Positions 31,434 to 38,756 of a stretch of 64,000 nt of DNA are shown here, one piece after another. The first letter of the stretch is position 1. Every line of letters starts with the position of its first letter. The DNA comes from Salmonella enterica subsp. enterica serovar Typhimurium str. LT2 (GTDB lineage Bacteria > Pseudomonadota > Gammaproteobacteria > Enterobacterales > Enterobacteriaceae). The notes under the pieces are model-generated. The model was given only the letters and a program-made list of their open reading frames with translations. It had not been told where the DNA came from and did no database searches. The translations under genes and the position numbers were made by a program. The DNA lies in NCBI RefSeq assembly GCF_000006945.2, contig NC_003197.2, positions 2,728,001 through 2,792,000 on the forward strand, written 5' to 3'.

Positions 31434-31879
31434 GACAGGAACAGAGCACGCTCCGCCTCACGCCGACGGGTAAGCCCGTTCAGTACCTTGCTACCAGCCT
31501 TATTCCAGCGCAGGAACTCATCAGCGGCGCCAGCGTAATCACCAGCGTTTAGCTTCCGCAGCAGAGTTGATGTGGATAATGTCCGGGCGCCGAGGTTGTA
31601 CGCGAACGACACCAGCGCATCAAACTGGCCTTGCGTCAACTTGACCTTAACCAGTCTGGACACATCATTTTCATAACCGACTAAACCAGTTTTAAGCAAG
31701 CGCTCGGCAGTAGCCTCGTCAATCATCATTCCGGGCTTAACTGGCTTACCGTCAACAGAGTGGGTCCAGCCATAACCAATCGTCCAGGGATCTCCCCCCG
31801 TTCCCGGGTCCGGATAAGCTTTCAGGCTACAACCTTCAAACTCTTTGATTAGGGTAATGCCTTTTTCACTGATTCTCAT
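31430..31879 (-). CDS. Endolysin (glycoside hydrolase 24 lysozyme)
   Basis: 149 residues of the T4/P22-type lysozyme family. The catalytic Glu lies in LIKEFEG (residue about 11) and the following GTGGDPWTIGYGWT block carries the Asp/Thr pair. There is no signal peptide or SAR helix, so release depends on the holin. The second ATG (31879) is six bases from AGGGG and was preferred to the one three bases upstream. It overlaps the holin end by 14 bases. Confidence 0.95.
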   Translation of the reverse strand: MRISEKGITLIKEFEGCSLKAYPDPGTGGDPWTIGYGWTHSVDGKPVKPGMMIDEATAERLLKTGLVGYENDVSRLVKVKLTQGQFDALVSFAYNLGARTLSTSTLLRKLNAGDYAGAADEFLRWNKAGSKVLNGLTRRREAERALFLS

Positions 31880-32201
31880 CATTAACCCCTGCACGTTTTT
31901 TGAGTGCGCTAATTGCGATTTCGCGCAGCTTGTCCACACCGACAAAGCCAATAATTCCGCCAACGAAAGGCGAAATGGAAACCGGCAGGCCTACCACATC
32001 AAGCGCACTGGTGACACATAAGGAAAGAGCGCCACACAGGACGCCCTCAAGCCATTTATTTTTACGGGTGGCGCCGTCGTATATCAGTCGGCCGTAGGCA
32101 ATGAGTCCGGCCATTAACGCCCCAAGTATCTGGGGCCACGCATTTTTGAGTCCGGTCAAAACCGCAGCCCAGAATTCAGGAGTCTTGTCATTCATTTTCA
32201 T
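31866..32201 (-). CDS. Holin
   Basis: 111 residues with three hydrophobic segments (ILGALMAGLIAYGRL, WLEGVLCGALSLCVTSAL, FVGGIIGFVG) and a charged C-terminus (KLREIAISALKKRAG), the class I lambdoid holin layout of the phage_holin_3 type. It makes the timed membrane lesions that let the endolysin out. GGAGGTGAGG lies just before ATG 32201; a second ATG two codons later is a possible alternative start, as in dual-start holins. Confidence 0.88.
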   Translation of the reverse strand: MKMNDKTPEFWAAVLTGLKNAWPQILGALMAGLIAYGRLIYDGATRKNKWLEGVLCGALSLCVTSALDVVGLPVSISPFVGGIIGFVGVDKLREIAISALKKRAGVNDENQ

Positions 32202-32470
32202 AAGCCTCACCTCCGATGATTTCGGATGGTAACTAGAGTGAGTGAAATGGTTGGGTTGCAGGGTTTAATATCTTGTAAAACAGGATTGCCTGTGGTTGCA
32301 GAATCTGAAAGTAAAATCACGCAGAGTACAATTTTAATGGAGGTGAGGCACAAATACTGCAAATTTAGCTTTTAGCTTAATTGATTGCGTGCTGAGTGAA
32401 TTCTGTTTGACAAAAACATGCTATTTATAGAATGTTAATTCCATGTAATAAAAAGGATGTGTAACTCATC

Positions 32471-33157
32471 ATGCCAGCAGGAATTAAACCAATATTTATC
32501 AATAATATGATGTCAATATATGGATTATCCAATCCTCATGACAGCAAGGTATTTCCAGACCTTCCAGAACACCAAGATAATCCTTCGCAATTACGCCTCC
32601 AACATGATGGTCTTGCTACCGATGATAAAGCCAGGCTGGAACCAATGTGTCTTGCTGAATACCTTATCTCTGGACCAGGAGGAATGGACCCTGATATCGA
32701 AATTGATGATGATACCTATGATGAATGCCGTGAGGTACTATCACGCATACTTGAAGATGCATACACTCAAAGCGGGACATTCCGCAGACTGATGAATTAT
32801 GCCTACGACCAGGAATTGCATGATGTAGAACAACGCTGGTTGCTGGGAGCCGGAGAAAACTTTGGTACTACCGTAACTGATGAAGACCTGGAGAGTTCAG
32901 AAGGCAGAAAAGTGATTGCCCTCAACCTGGATGATACAGACGATGATTCAATACCAGAGTGTTATGAAAGTAATGATGGCCCACAACCATTTGATACAAC
33001 ACGCTCATTTATTCATGAAGTAGTACACGCGTTGACTCACCTTCAGGACAAAGAAGATAACAATCCAAGAGGCCCGGTAGTCGAGTATACCAATATCATT
33101 TTAAAAGAGATGGGTCACACATCACCACCAAGAATCGCCTACGAATCTAGTAATTGA
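32471..33157 (+). CDS. gogA: Type III effector zinc metalloprotease GogA
   Basis: 228 residues, matching the Gifsy-1 effector GogA of the GtgA/GogA/PipA family, which cleaves host NF-kB subunits RelA and RelB and so blunts inflammation. The zinc-binding HEVVH motif is at residues 182-186. No signal peptide; secretion is by type III systems. It is AT-rich relative to the lysis genes, lies on the opposite strand and is monocistronic, so it is a typical virulence moron. The 269 bases upstream contain no other gene. Confidence 0.96.
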   Translation: MPAGIKPIFINNMMSIYGLSNPHDSKVFPDLPEHQDNPSQLRLQHDGLATDDKARLEPMCLAEYLISGPGGMDPDIEIDDDTYDECREVLSRILEDAYTQSGTFRRLMNYAYDQELHDVEQRWLLGAGENFGTTVTDEDLESSEGRKVIALNLDDTDDDSIPECYESNDGPQPFDTTRSFIHEVVHALTHLQDKEDNNPRGPVVEYTNIILKEMGHTSPPRIAYESSN

Positions 33158-33330
33158 CACTCATCAAAAAATGCAAAATCCCACGATGCTACAACACAGT
33201 AACCAGTTCAGGTCAGCAGTCCATAGACACTGGCTCCTGTCAGGATGCCACCTGCTAACCCAGTACCGGAAATCGGATCGGACATTCATCCCCCTCTGGT
33301 TGTGTGGGTCCTCTCAGTTATGAGGGGAAA

Positions 33331-33356
33331 TAAAAAAGGCCGCCGAATGGCAGCCT
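33331..33356 (-). terminator. Terminator after the 62-aa late gene
   Basis: On the minus strand GGCTGCC-ATTC-GGCGGCC is followed by TTTTTTATTT. It is a strong intrinsic terminator that the AntQ-modified polymerase must pass to reach the lysis genes. Confidence 0.8.
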
Positions 33357-33371
33357 CAAATGGAATATGTA

Positions 33372-33560
33372 TTAAATTGGAGGTTCTAACGGTCCCGCCA
33401 GAATCTCAGCCTCTCCGTTGTGACAAATGTCATCGCCCTGCGTCAGATGCCAGACACCAATAATAGTCTGACCAGTTTCCAGGTCCTCGGTTACGCCGTG
33501 GGTGTAGTAAGCAACCTGAACCCTGCCGTTGTGCTGTATCCAGTAGAAGCCTTCTTTCAT
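33372..33560 (-). CDS. Small phage protein, unknown function
   Basis: 62 residues, opening MKEGFYWIQHNGRVQVAYYT. GAGGAGAG lies eight bases before the ATG. The pattern (FYWIQHNGRVQVAYY, GVWHLTQGDD) resembles short DUF551-like phage proteins, but I do not assign a function. It lies between the tRNA and a terminator in the late region. Confidence 0.7.
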   Translation of the reverse strand: MKEGFYWIQHNGRVQVAYYTHGVTEDLETGQTIIGVWHLTQGDDICHNGEAEILAGPLEPPI

Positions 33561-33648
33561 TCTAATCTCTCCTCTTCTTAAGAGGAGTTTAGCTATTGGG
33601 ATTGCAGGTTGGCGTTAGAAATACTAAATCATCAATGAAGTATTTCTC

Positions 33649-33725
33649 TGGTCCGCCATCGAGGATTCGAACCCCGAACCACAGAGGTAGAAGCTCCGTG
33701 CTCTTTCCAGTTGAGCTAATGGCGG
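33649..33725 (-). tRNA. tRNA-Arg (anticodon UCU)
   Basis: The 77-nt minus-strand sequence folds as a full cloverleaf: acceptor CCGCCAT/ATGGCGG, D arm GCTC/GAGC, anticodon stem CGGAG/CTCTG with loop CTTCTAC, T arm CGGGG/CCTCG with TTCGAAT, discriminator A and an encoded CCA end. The anticodon TCT reads AGA, and AGG by wobble, codons that are rare in the host but used in phage and cargo genes. It has no own promoter and follows a terminator hairpin, so it is probably processed from the late transcript. Confidence 0.95.
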
Positions 33726-33726
33726 A

Positions 33727-33753
33727 AAAAATTGACCAGTGAAGTCCACTGGT
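33727..33753 (-). terminator. Terminator just upstream of the tRNA
   Basis: ACCAGTG-GACTT-CACTGGT followed by CAATTTTTT on the minus strand. The T-run ends at the first bases of the tRNA acceptor stem. Confidence 0.7.
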
Positions 33754-33759
33754 CATGGG

Positions 33760-33864
33760 TCATGCAGTTGTCTCTGCGAAACGGGTGTATCCCCACCCAG
33801 TGTTTTCAGTATCGAGAGCATTATCAAATGCCATATTAACTATAGCATCGCAGAAAAAAGTCAT
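33760..33864 (-). CDS. Possible 34-aa micro-ORF
   Basis: ATG 33864 opens MTFFCDAIVNMAFDNALDTE and ends at TGA 33760. GGGAAT lies upstream. It sits between isrJ and the tRNA. No family recognised; it may be chance. Confidence 0.25.
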   Translation of the reverse strand: MTFFCDAIVNMAFDNALDTENTGWGYTRFAETTA

Positions 33865-33957
33865 ACTGATAATTCCCAATGACGCACTTCTGAAAGGCTC
33901 TATGGTTGTATTGCGTTGTACATAGCGCAAAAAATACCGATTGGCAGACTTAGAAAT

Positions 33958-34031
33958 GGAAAACCCCGCACGATGGCGAGGCTTGAATTTGTTTGGTCGA
34001 CGATTGAAGCTATGGCGACGATATCAGATTT
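33958..34031 (-). ncRNA. isrJ: IsrJ small RNA
   Basis: A promoter with TTGCAA, a 17-base spacer and TATATT (-10 at 34043-34038) predicts a start near 34031. A hairpin CCTCGC-CATCGT-GCGGGG with TTTTCC ends it near 33958, giving about 74 nt. IsrJ is a Gifsy-1 sRNA of this length, known to be linked to invasion and effector translocation, located next to the anrP gene. The assignment rests on place, size and signals. Confidence 0.8.
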
Positions 34032-34066
34032 ACATAAAATATAGCCGTTTTAATCCAGTTTTGCAA

Positions 34067-34630
34067 TCACCACGTCGCCAGCTTCTCAGCAAGCAAATCC
34101 CTTTTAATGACTATCCAGCCGCTATCGCGTAATCCGCTCAATATCTGCTCTACTTTTCCAACGAACATGTCTAGACCAACCTGCCGAATGTCTTTGACGT
34201 TACCATCGCGGATCTTAATCAGAAGGTCGATGTTAAGCATGTCGACGGCAGGCTGAACCTGGCGTGTTGGCGATGGTAGTGTCTGACTGAAATAGCAATC
34301 CTCCAGTTTTTCGAACACCTCCCAAGCCTGATCTGTTTCGAGCATCTTGGCGTGGCGGGCAGCGCCGCGTTCTGTCCAGAGGATTAGGGAACGGGCATTT
34401 TTACCAACTAACCCGATTGTTTCGGGTCTGTTCTTGAACTCGCGTAATTCGTTTTTTTCAATTTTAAAAAAATGCTTTCCTACAACGAATCGCGTGGTGT
34501 TGTTCAGAAAGTTATCAGAAATGTTTTTGATTTTTGTGCCGTATAAGTGCGCCAAAAGTTCGGTAGTAATAACGGGAATTTGGTTATGGGTAATCGGGGA
34601 AAGAGTTTCGACAGAGATTTGAGTGGTCAT
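34067..34630 (-). CDS. anrP: AnrP, ORF6N-domain antirepressor-like protein
   Basis: 187 residues. The N-terminal ~95 residues form an ORF6N DNA-binding domain (VITTELLAHLYGTKIKNISD, RFVVGKHFFKIEKNELREFK, LILWTERGAARHAKML), common in phage antirepressors. The C-terminal part (TLPSPTRQVQ onward) is helical and unique. Its ATG overlaps the stop of orf45 (ATGA), and both lie downstream of the isrK terminator, so they are made only from read-through transcripts. The known Gifsy-1 isrK-orf45-anrP arrangement matches exactly. Confidence 0.88.
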   Translation of the reverse strand: MTTQISVETLSPITHNQIPVITTELLAHLYGTKIKNISDNFLNNTTRFVVGKHFFKIEKNELREFKNRPETIGLVGKNARSLILWTERGAARHAKMLETDQAWEVFEKLEDCYFSQTLPSPTRQVQPAVDMLNIDLLIKIRDGNVKDIRQVGLDMFVGKVEQILSGLRDSGWIVIKRDLLAEKLATW

Positions 34631-34764
34631 AATGACGCCCTCCGGTGATTGTTTTGTTTATCACCACCGCCGACGCCAATCGGATTGGGTGGTGAGACGT
34701 ACAGGGTTGGCGTAACCAGATCACCGACCGGCGAGCCTTTCGGCTCCCCCATACGCCCCACCAT
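34627..34764 (-). CDS. Orf45, 45-aa protein in the isrK read-through mRNA
   Basis: A 45-codon frame from ATG 34764 to TGA 34627 encodes MVGRMGEPKGSPVGDLVTPT then a Pro/Gly-rich tail. Its stop overlaps the anrP start, so anrP translation should depend on orf45. Length and place fit the orf45 of the Gifsy-1 isrK system, in which short IsrK RNA opens translation of the longer isoform. Confidence 0.8.
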   Translation of the reverse strand: MVGRMGEPKGSPVGDLVTPTLYVSPPNPIGVGGGDKQNNHRRASL

Positions 34765-34792
34765 AATTCAAATGCGCGTATACAAACGACAA

Positions 34793-34870
34793 TAAAAAAC
34801 ACGCTCGCGGCGTGTCTCTGTCGCGGTGAAATTCCGGGACGCCAATCCCGACGCCAGATTTTGCTGGCGT
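34793..34870 (-). ncRNA. isrK: IsrK small RNA
   Basis: Promoter TTGACA (34906-34901), 18-base spacer, TATATT (34882-34877) predicts a start near 34870. The terminator ACACGC-CGCGA-GCGTGT with TTTTTTATT ends it near 34793, about 78 nt. This agrees with the known Gifsy-1 IsrK, which exists as a short regulatory RNA and as a read-through mRNA for orf45/anrP, and indirectly turns on AntQ. Confidence 0.88.
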
Positions 34871-34876
34871 ACTGGG

Positions 34877-34906
34877 AATATAGCCCCGGATAACTGTTTG
34901 TGTCAA
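34877..34906 (-). promoter_or_regulatory. isrK promoter overlapping the antQ stop codon
   Basis: The -35 TTGACA shares its TGA with the antQ stop codon (AAT-TGA-CA). The -10 is TATATT after 18 bases. It is the natural late-promoter position directly after a Q-type gene. Confidence 0.85.
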
Positions 34907-35580
34907 TTAAGTGCGTATAGGTTGAAAGCCACCTGTTCCGAACGCGACTCCGATACACTCAAAAGAGACGCCTGATCAAGACGCAGAAATATCGCGCGCA
35001 TGGTCAGCCAGTGTCTGGTGAAGGTTTCTGACCAGTTCTTTTCGCTAACGCCTACCAGTCCCGCTAACTCTTTATATTGATAAACCTCACGCCCGGCTAA
35101 TTCAGATTTGACATCCTGTGCCGCCAGCCAGATTAATGCCCGGAGTCGTTCCTGTGTTTTACCGGCCATCTTCTTTCCGTCGAGTTGCGCCGCAAACGCA
35201 CTCCAGCCCCACTGTGTTATTTCGACCTGGTGTTCCCAGCAGGTATTCTCACTGTAATTCCACAACAACCACGCCTTGTAGTGTTCATCGAGTGAAAGAA
35301 CCGCCCGGCGCCATGAGGCAGTGGAATATTCCACAGGCTTCACCAGCGGGATAGCGCTTCCTTTCGCCAGCGACTGCTTGCCGGGGATTGGCGGGTTATT
35401 TAACGTTATCCAGCTTTCTGTTTCCTCGTCCCAGATACGCTGTTTTTTTCGGGGATAGTTTTTCGTGTCGAATTGCGCGTTCTCCAGCCAGGCCAAAAGC
35501 TGCCCTTTAGTCTCCCCGCTTAAATCGGCTGTCGCTACCATTAGCTGCTCACGTACATACTGGAGGTATTGAGTGTTCAT
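34903..35580 (-). CDS. antQ: AntQ, late-gene antitermination protein
   Basis: 225 residues, matching a family found in the Q position of many Salmonella and E. coli lambdoid prophages (MNTQYLQYVREQLMVATADL, PPIPGKQSLAKGSAIPLVKP, YSTASWRRAVLSLDEHYKAW). Gifsy-1 AntQ is known to act as a strong antiterminator that can halt growth when overproduced. It is followed at once by the isrK/late promoter and a terminator, as Q genes are. The start overlaps the upstream 46-codon gene by four bases. Confidence 0.85.
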   Translation of the reverse strand: MNTQYLQYVREQLMVATADLSGETKGQLLAWLENAQFDTKNYPRKKQRIWDEETESWITLNNPPIPGKQSLAKGSAIPLVKPVEYSTASWRRAVLSLDEHYKAWLLWNYSENTCWEHQVEITQWGWSAFAAQLDGKKMAGKTQERLRALIWLAAQDVKSELAGREVYQYKELAGLVGVSEKNWSETFTRHWLTMRAIFLRLDQASLLSVSESRSEQVAFNLYALN

Positions 35581-35717
35581 TGAGTAAATCCTGTGAACTG
35601 ATAAATACGAACAAAATTGCGCAGGATGCGGTAGTCAACCAACACCGACCCCGGACGGCGGTATATGCGGAGGCGCTGCCAGCGCATGCGGAGTATCTCG
35701 ATCAGTTCTGGTTTCAT
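35577..35717 (-). CDS. YlcG-like 46-aa protein
   Basis: A 46-codon frame linked by ATGA overlaps to NinG upstream and antQ downstream. The product MKPELIEILRMRWQRLRIYR continues PGSVLVDYRILRNFVRIY. It matches the YlcG family of tiny basic proteins found between ninG and Q in lambdoid prophages. Function is unknown. The double four-base overlap strongly supports translation. Confidence 0.75.
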   Translation of the reverse strand: MKPELIEILRMRWQRLRIYRRPGSVLVDYRILRNFVRIYQFTGFTQ

Positions 35718-36325
35718 GCGGCCTCCAGCTTTTTTAGCGCACGCAGATCCGCCAGAGCCGCGAGCCTGATTTCCTTCAGCTCCTCGACCGTCCAGCGGTG
35801 CGGGGTGTTATTGTTCTCGAGTGCCAGCACCGCCGCCTCACCGTAACGCTCAACCAGCGCGGTACGATATGCTTCGATGTTCCCTGATTTGTAGACGTTG
35901 CAGACATCACACTGAAGATGGATGTTGAAGCGAGTAAAGCGCAGATGCCCGGCGGCGGCCGTACTCCTGTAATGGCCTGCATGCCATGCGAACGCCGTCT
36001 TCGTTCCACAGGAGATGCAACCGAGTCCTTCTGCCAGTTCGGTTTCACGGCAAATGTCATTTACGGCGCGCTGCGTCAAGTCAATCCAGTGCTTCAGCGG
36101 CTTAACCGCGGCTTTCCGCTGGCGCCAGGCGGCGCGTTCTTTTTTCTCAGCGGCGCGCTGAAGGGATTGCGCCTTACGTTGCGCGGCTTCGCGAGCTTTT
36201 CTGGTTTGTTCTTTGCCGACGGCGCTGGCACACTGGTACGAGCAAACGATCTGCCCCTCGCGTATCGGGTGAAACCACTGGCGGCATTCTTTGTTTGCGC
36301 ACTTACGGCGCGGTAATTTAGCCAT
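35714..36325 (-). CDS. ninG: Recombination protein NinG (Rap)
   Basis: 203 residues, the lambda NinG/Rap family, which promotes Red-dependent phage-plasmid recombination as a Holliday-junction endonuclease. It has an N-terminal zinc finger (CANKECRQWFHP, CSYQCAS), a basic coiled-coil stretch (residues 40-80) and a C-terminal HNH-like core (CISCGTKTAFAWHAGHY, HLQCDVCNVYKSGN). ATG 36325 follows GGGGGTG and is preferred to the GTG two codons earlier. Confidence 0.93.
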   Translation of the reverse strand: MAKLPRRKCANKECRQWFHPIREGQIVCSYQCASAVGKEQTRKAREAAQRKAQSLQRAAEKKERAAWRQRKAAVKPLKHWIDLTQRAVNDICRETELAEGLGCISCGTKTAFAWHAGHYRSTAAAGHLRFTRFNIHLQCDVCNVYKSGNIEAYRTALVERYGEAAVLALENNNTPHRWTVEELKEIRLAALADLRALKKLEAA

Positions 36326-36327
36326 GC

Positions 36328-36534
36328 TCACCCCCAGACCTTTTGGCGTAAGGATTTTGGCGTCCGCACCCGGTGTGCATATTCAGGTAATTTCGCGCTG
36401 ACAGTCCAGGTAATGAAGTCAGGGTTCAGGCTCTTTCCTGTCCTTATGCCCCGCTTCTGATAATCCGATATCAGCGTGTCGGCCTGCTCGGTTGTGCAGT
36501 CATGATGATGGAACCAGGAGTATTTCATCGCCAT
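36328..36534 (-). CDS. Small nin-region protein, unknown
   Basis: 68 residues (MAMKYSWFHHHDCTTEQADT and on) whose ATG overlaps the stop of the DUF1367 gene as TGATG and whose stop lies two bases before ninG. The conserved-looking WFHHHDCT and basic tail suggest a nucleic-acid-related role, but no family is recognised with confidence. Confidence 0.65.
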   Translation of the reverse strand: MAMKYSWFHHHDCTTEQADTLISDYQKRGIRTGKSLNPDFITWTVSAKLPEYAHRVRTPKSLRQKVWG

Positions 36535-37136
36535 CACCCCGCCCAGCTCATGAGCTGGGCGGCGGCGTTCTCGGCCTCGCGCTGAGTACGGAATGTACGT
36601 GATAAAATCCAGCGCCAGAGAACATCAAGCGCGGATTTATACAACTGCTGAAATTCGACCTCATCCATGCTGGAAAAAGCGATGCTGCGGGGATGTTTGC
36701 GAAGGGTGCCGTCCGGTAACTGGATGGCGTCATAGTGACCAGCCTCAACCGTCACCCATGCGCGGTAGGCATCGAATGATTTACACAGGCTAATCCCGTT
36801 TGTTACCCGGCGGTTTGCAATCTGTTCCAGATACTGTTCAGCCGCATCCAGTAATGCGCTTTCATTCCCGCCATATGCAGCGAGAAACTTTGCATAACCG
36901 TTTACCAGTTTGCGCTCATTGGCAGAAATGGCGCCGCCGGTAGGTTCCCAGTATTCAAACCCAAGATTAAGCAACGCGAAAAAGCGGCGATGGAATGCAG
37001 GATTCCTCACCTGACGGAACTCAGCCACCAGCACGGCGCCGAGTTTAATTTTTGACTGCAGAATTTCGCTGGTCTCCGGCGTAGCGGGGATCAGAATTCC
37101 AGATGACTGCTTGATGAGTTGTAATTCGTGCGCCAT
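36534..37136 (-). CDS. DUF1367-family phage protein
   Basis: 200 residues starting MAHELQLIKQSSGILIPATP. Length and blocks (FRQVRNPAFHRRFFALLNLG, ALDVLWRWILSRTFRTQREA) match the DUF1367 family that takes the NinB-like place in many Salmonella and E. coli prophages. NinB-type proteins bind single-stranded DNA in recombination; whether this one does so is unknown. Confidence 0.85.
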   Translation of the reverse strand: MAHELQLIKQSSGILIPATPETSEILQSKIKLGAVLVAEFRQVRNPAFHRRFFALLNLGFEYWEPTGGAISANERKLVNGYAKFLAAYGGNESALLDAAEQYLEQIANRRVTNGISLCKSFDAYRAWVTVEAGHYDAIQLPDGTLRKHPRSIAFSSMDEVEFQQLYKSALDVLWRWILSRTFRTQREAENAAAQLMSWAG

Positions 37137-37218
37137 GGTATTCTCCGTGGCGCATAATTGTCAGGTTACTGGTTGTTCAGGCCAGTGCGATAATTATGAT
37201 TGCGTGCTTATTGTTAAG

Positions 37219-37440
37219 TCAATTATTAGAGCCCATCTCTCTGACAACTTCCATAATGGTATCCTTAGACCAGTACAAATCATCTCTTGATAGCTTTCGG
37301 TTTGTTACAGAACCGTTTTGGGTTGATAGGATATAGCGATCACCTGATGCAAGTCTAAAAGACAAAAGTTCTATTCCCTTAGCATCAGTTATAGTCACCC
37401 GCAAATTATCAGCAAGATCTGATAGGACTCCCTCTGCCAC
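37219..37440 (-). CDS. gfoA: GfoA, LexA-controlled antirepressor of Gifsy-1
   Basis: 73 residues from a GTG start behind AGGGGGG. It is the second gene after a LexA box and a dinI-like gene, the place described for the Gifsy-1 antirepressor GfoA, a small protein that binds repressor GfoR and strips it from DNA after DNA damage. The sequence MAEGVLSDLADNLRVTITDA is otherwise unlike known domains. The name rests on the operon context rather than direct sequence memory. Confidence 0.75.
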   Translation of the reverse strand: MAEGVLSDLADNLRVTITDAKGIELLSFRLASGDRYILSTQNGSVTNRKLSRDDLYWSKDTIMEVVREMGSNN

Positions 37441-37551
37441 GTAACCCCCCTGAGCGACACACGGACGCGGTTAAAAATTGTCGGCAGCAGCATCAAAGGG
37501 ATACGCAAATTGCGATATTCTGAAAAATGCGCGCCAGCATTAAGCGCAATG

Positions 37552-37785
37552 TTAATAAAACCAGTCGTCAGCGCTTTCCCACGTTTCCTGCAGAATGCTC
37601 TGTATACGTTTTTTATCGCCATCAGCAGCACCGACGATACTCAGACCATCCTGACTGCCTCGACGGATGGTTAAGTTGCAGTTTTCATACTGATTCTGGA
37701 GACGGGTAATTAATTCTTTTTCAAGCGCAGGAACGGCACCTTCCGGAAGCTGTTTTGCCCGGCTGATAACAAGTTCAATTCTCAT
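37552..37785 (-). CDS. dinI: DinI-family SOS protein
   Basis: 77 residues of the DinI/TumB family: MRIELVISRAKQLPEGAVPA, then LRIPxG-type middle (LTIRRGSQDGLSIVGA) and the acidic C-terminal helix QETWESADDWFY that contacts RecA. DinI stabilises or limits RecA filaments. A LexA box lies 22 bases before the ATG. It is the first gene of the SOS operon with gfoA 110 bases downstream. Confidence 0.92.
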   Translation of the reverse strand: MRIELVISRAKQLPEGAVPALEKELITRLQNQYENCNLTIRRGSQDGLSIVGAADGDKKRIQSILQETWESADDWFY

Positions 37786-37806
37786 AATTCCCTCTACATT
37801 CAACCA

Positions 37807-37822
37807 CTGTATATAAACACAG
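37807..37822. promoter_or_regulatory. LexA box (SOS operator)
   Basis: CTGT-ATATAAAC-ACAG, an exact CTGT-N8-ACAG operator with A+T-rich centre, directly before dinI-gfoA. It explains how the prophage senses DNA damage. Confidence 0.92.
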
Positions 37823-37904
37823 TATACCTGTTAGAAAGAATATTCAAGGGGTGAATAGCACTTTTTGCAAAGGCTAGTGTGTTGTTTCATATCACATTTT
37901 AGGC

Positions 37905-37962
37905 AAAAAACCCGCCGCAGCGGGTTCAGATAAAAGAAAACCCGTACTCGGCGGGTTCACAT
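37905..37962 (-). terminator. Two tandem terminators upstream of the SOS operon
   Basis: On the minus strand CCCGC-TGCG-GCGGG with TTTTTT (37924-37905) and AACCCG-CCGAGTA-CGGGTT with TTCTTTT (about 37957-37934) follow one another. They insulate dinI-gfoA from early replication-region transcription. Confidence 0.75.
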
Positions 37963-38076
37963 TCATTCAAATTACGCTTACTTCTTGGTGTTCTGCTCCG
38001 ACATTTCCATATATCGCCATGCTAACTTTGTCTCGATCTTCCTGTGATTTTGCTGCAATGTTGAAAACAGATTTAT

Positions 38077-38370
38077 CTAATCGCTTATAGTCTTAGACAT
38101 TTCGAATTTTTCACCGATTGGCTTTAGCTCATCAATAGCCTTATAGATTTCGTCATTTGATGGTTTTTTACCAGAATAAGCATAGTTGTAAGCATAAAAA
38201 ACATCTCCTCTGGTATCCTTGAGCTCCATAACAGGAACCTTTTGAACTTTTCCATTGTTATTACTTATTGGGATAAACTTGGAGTCATGTTGGCTTGAAT
38301 ACAACCTTGGCTCTTTTCCTTCTTCAAAAATCATTCGCTGATACATGAGCTTATCCTCGTAATTCATCAA
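38077..38370 (-). CDS. Hypothetical early protein
   Basis: 97 residues (MMNYEDKLMYQRMIFEEGKE and on), mixed charge, no membrane segment. AT-rich compared with its neighbours. The frame ends with TAG at 38077-38079 but stays open for 32 more codons to a TAA at 37978, so the protein may have been shortened by a point mutation. No family recognised. Confidence 0.6.
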   Translation of the reverse strand: MMNYEDKLMYQRMIFEEGKEPRLYSSQHDSKFIPISNNNGKVQKVPVMELKDTRGDVFYAYNYAYSGKKPSNDEIYKAIDELKPIGEKFEMSKTISD

Positions 38371-38444
38371 ATAATTAACAACAAAAAGTTAGTGTGATTG
38401 TACCTAATAATGCTTTTGCTTTCTGCTGTGGATTTAACCAGCTA

Positions 38445-38756
38445 TCATTCCTCCTGCTGAGGTGCTGCCGCAACTCGCAAAGCATCTTCAAGATTTGTGA
38501 CGTATTCAGAGATGGCCACCTCATCCTCTCCAAACTCATAGAGCACGTCAAGCAGCGCCAGCACGGTGGCGGGGTTAGCGGCGGCAATAAATTCCGCGTC
38601 ACGTTTCTCAACAGTATGGGCCAACGTCACTTCTTCACCGCAAAGAGAAAATGGCGTTACCGTGATGCCATTGAACAGTGATGAGGTGCGGCGCCAATTC
38701 CCCGGCGTAGCCCTCTCAGCCACTTCACGAAGCGCCCGTTTGTCGATGTTGCTCAT
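38445..38756 (-). CDS. Ead/Ea22-like phage protein
   Basis: 103 residues starting MSNIDKRALREVAERATPGN, the signature start of the ead/Ea22-like family widespread in lambdoid phages, with the block RDAEFIAAANPATVLALLD. The function is unknown; the ATG overlaps the upstream gene's stop (ATGA), so they are coupled. Confidence 0.85.
   Translation of the reverse strand: MSNIDKRALREVAERATPGNWRRTSSLFNGITVTPFSLCGEEVTLAHTVEKRDAEFIAAANPATVLALLDVLYEFGEDEVAISEYVTNLEDALRVAAAPQQEE

Noticed and set aside
37395..37631. A 78-codon frame between dinI and gfoA
   Set aside because: It overlaps both genes in another frame and has a basic, low-complexity product with no ribosome site.
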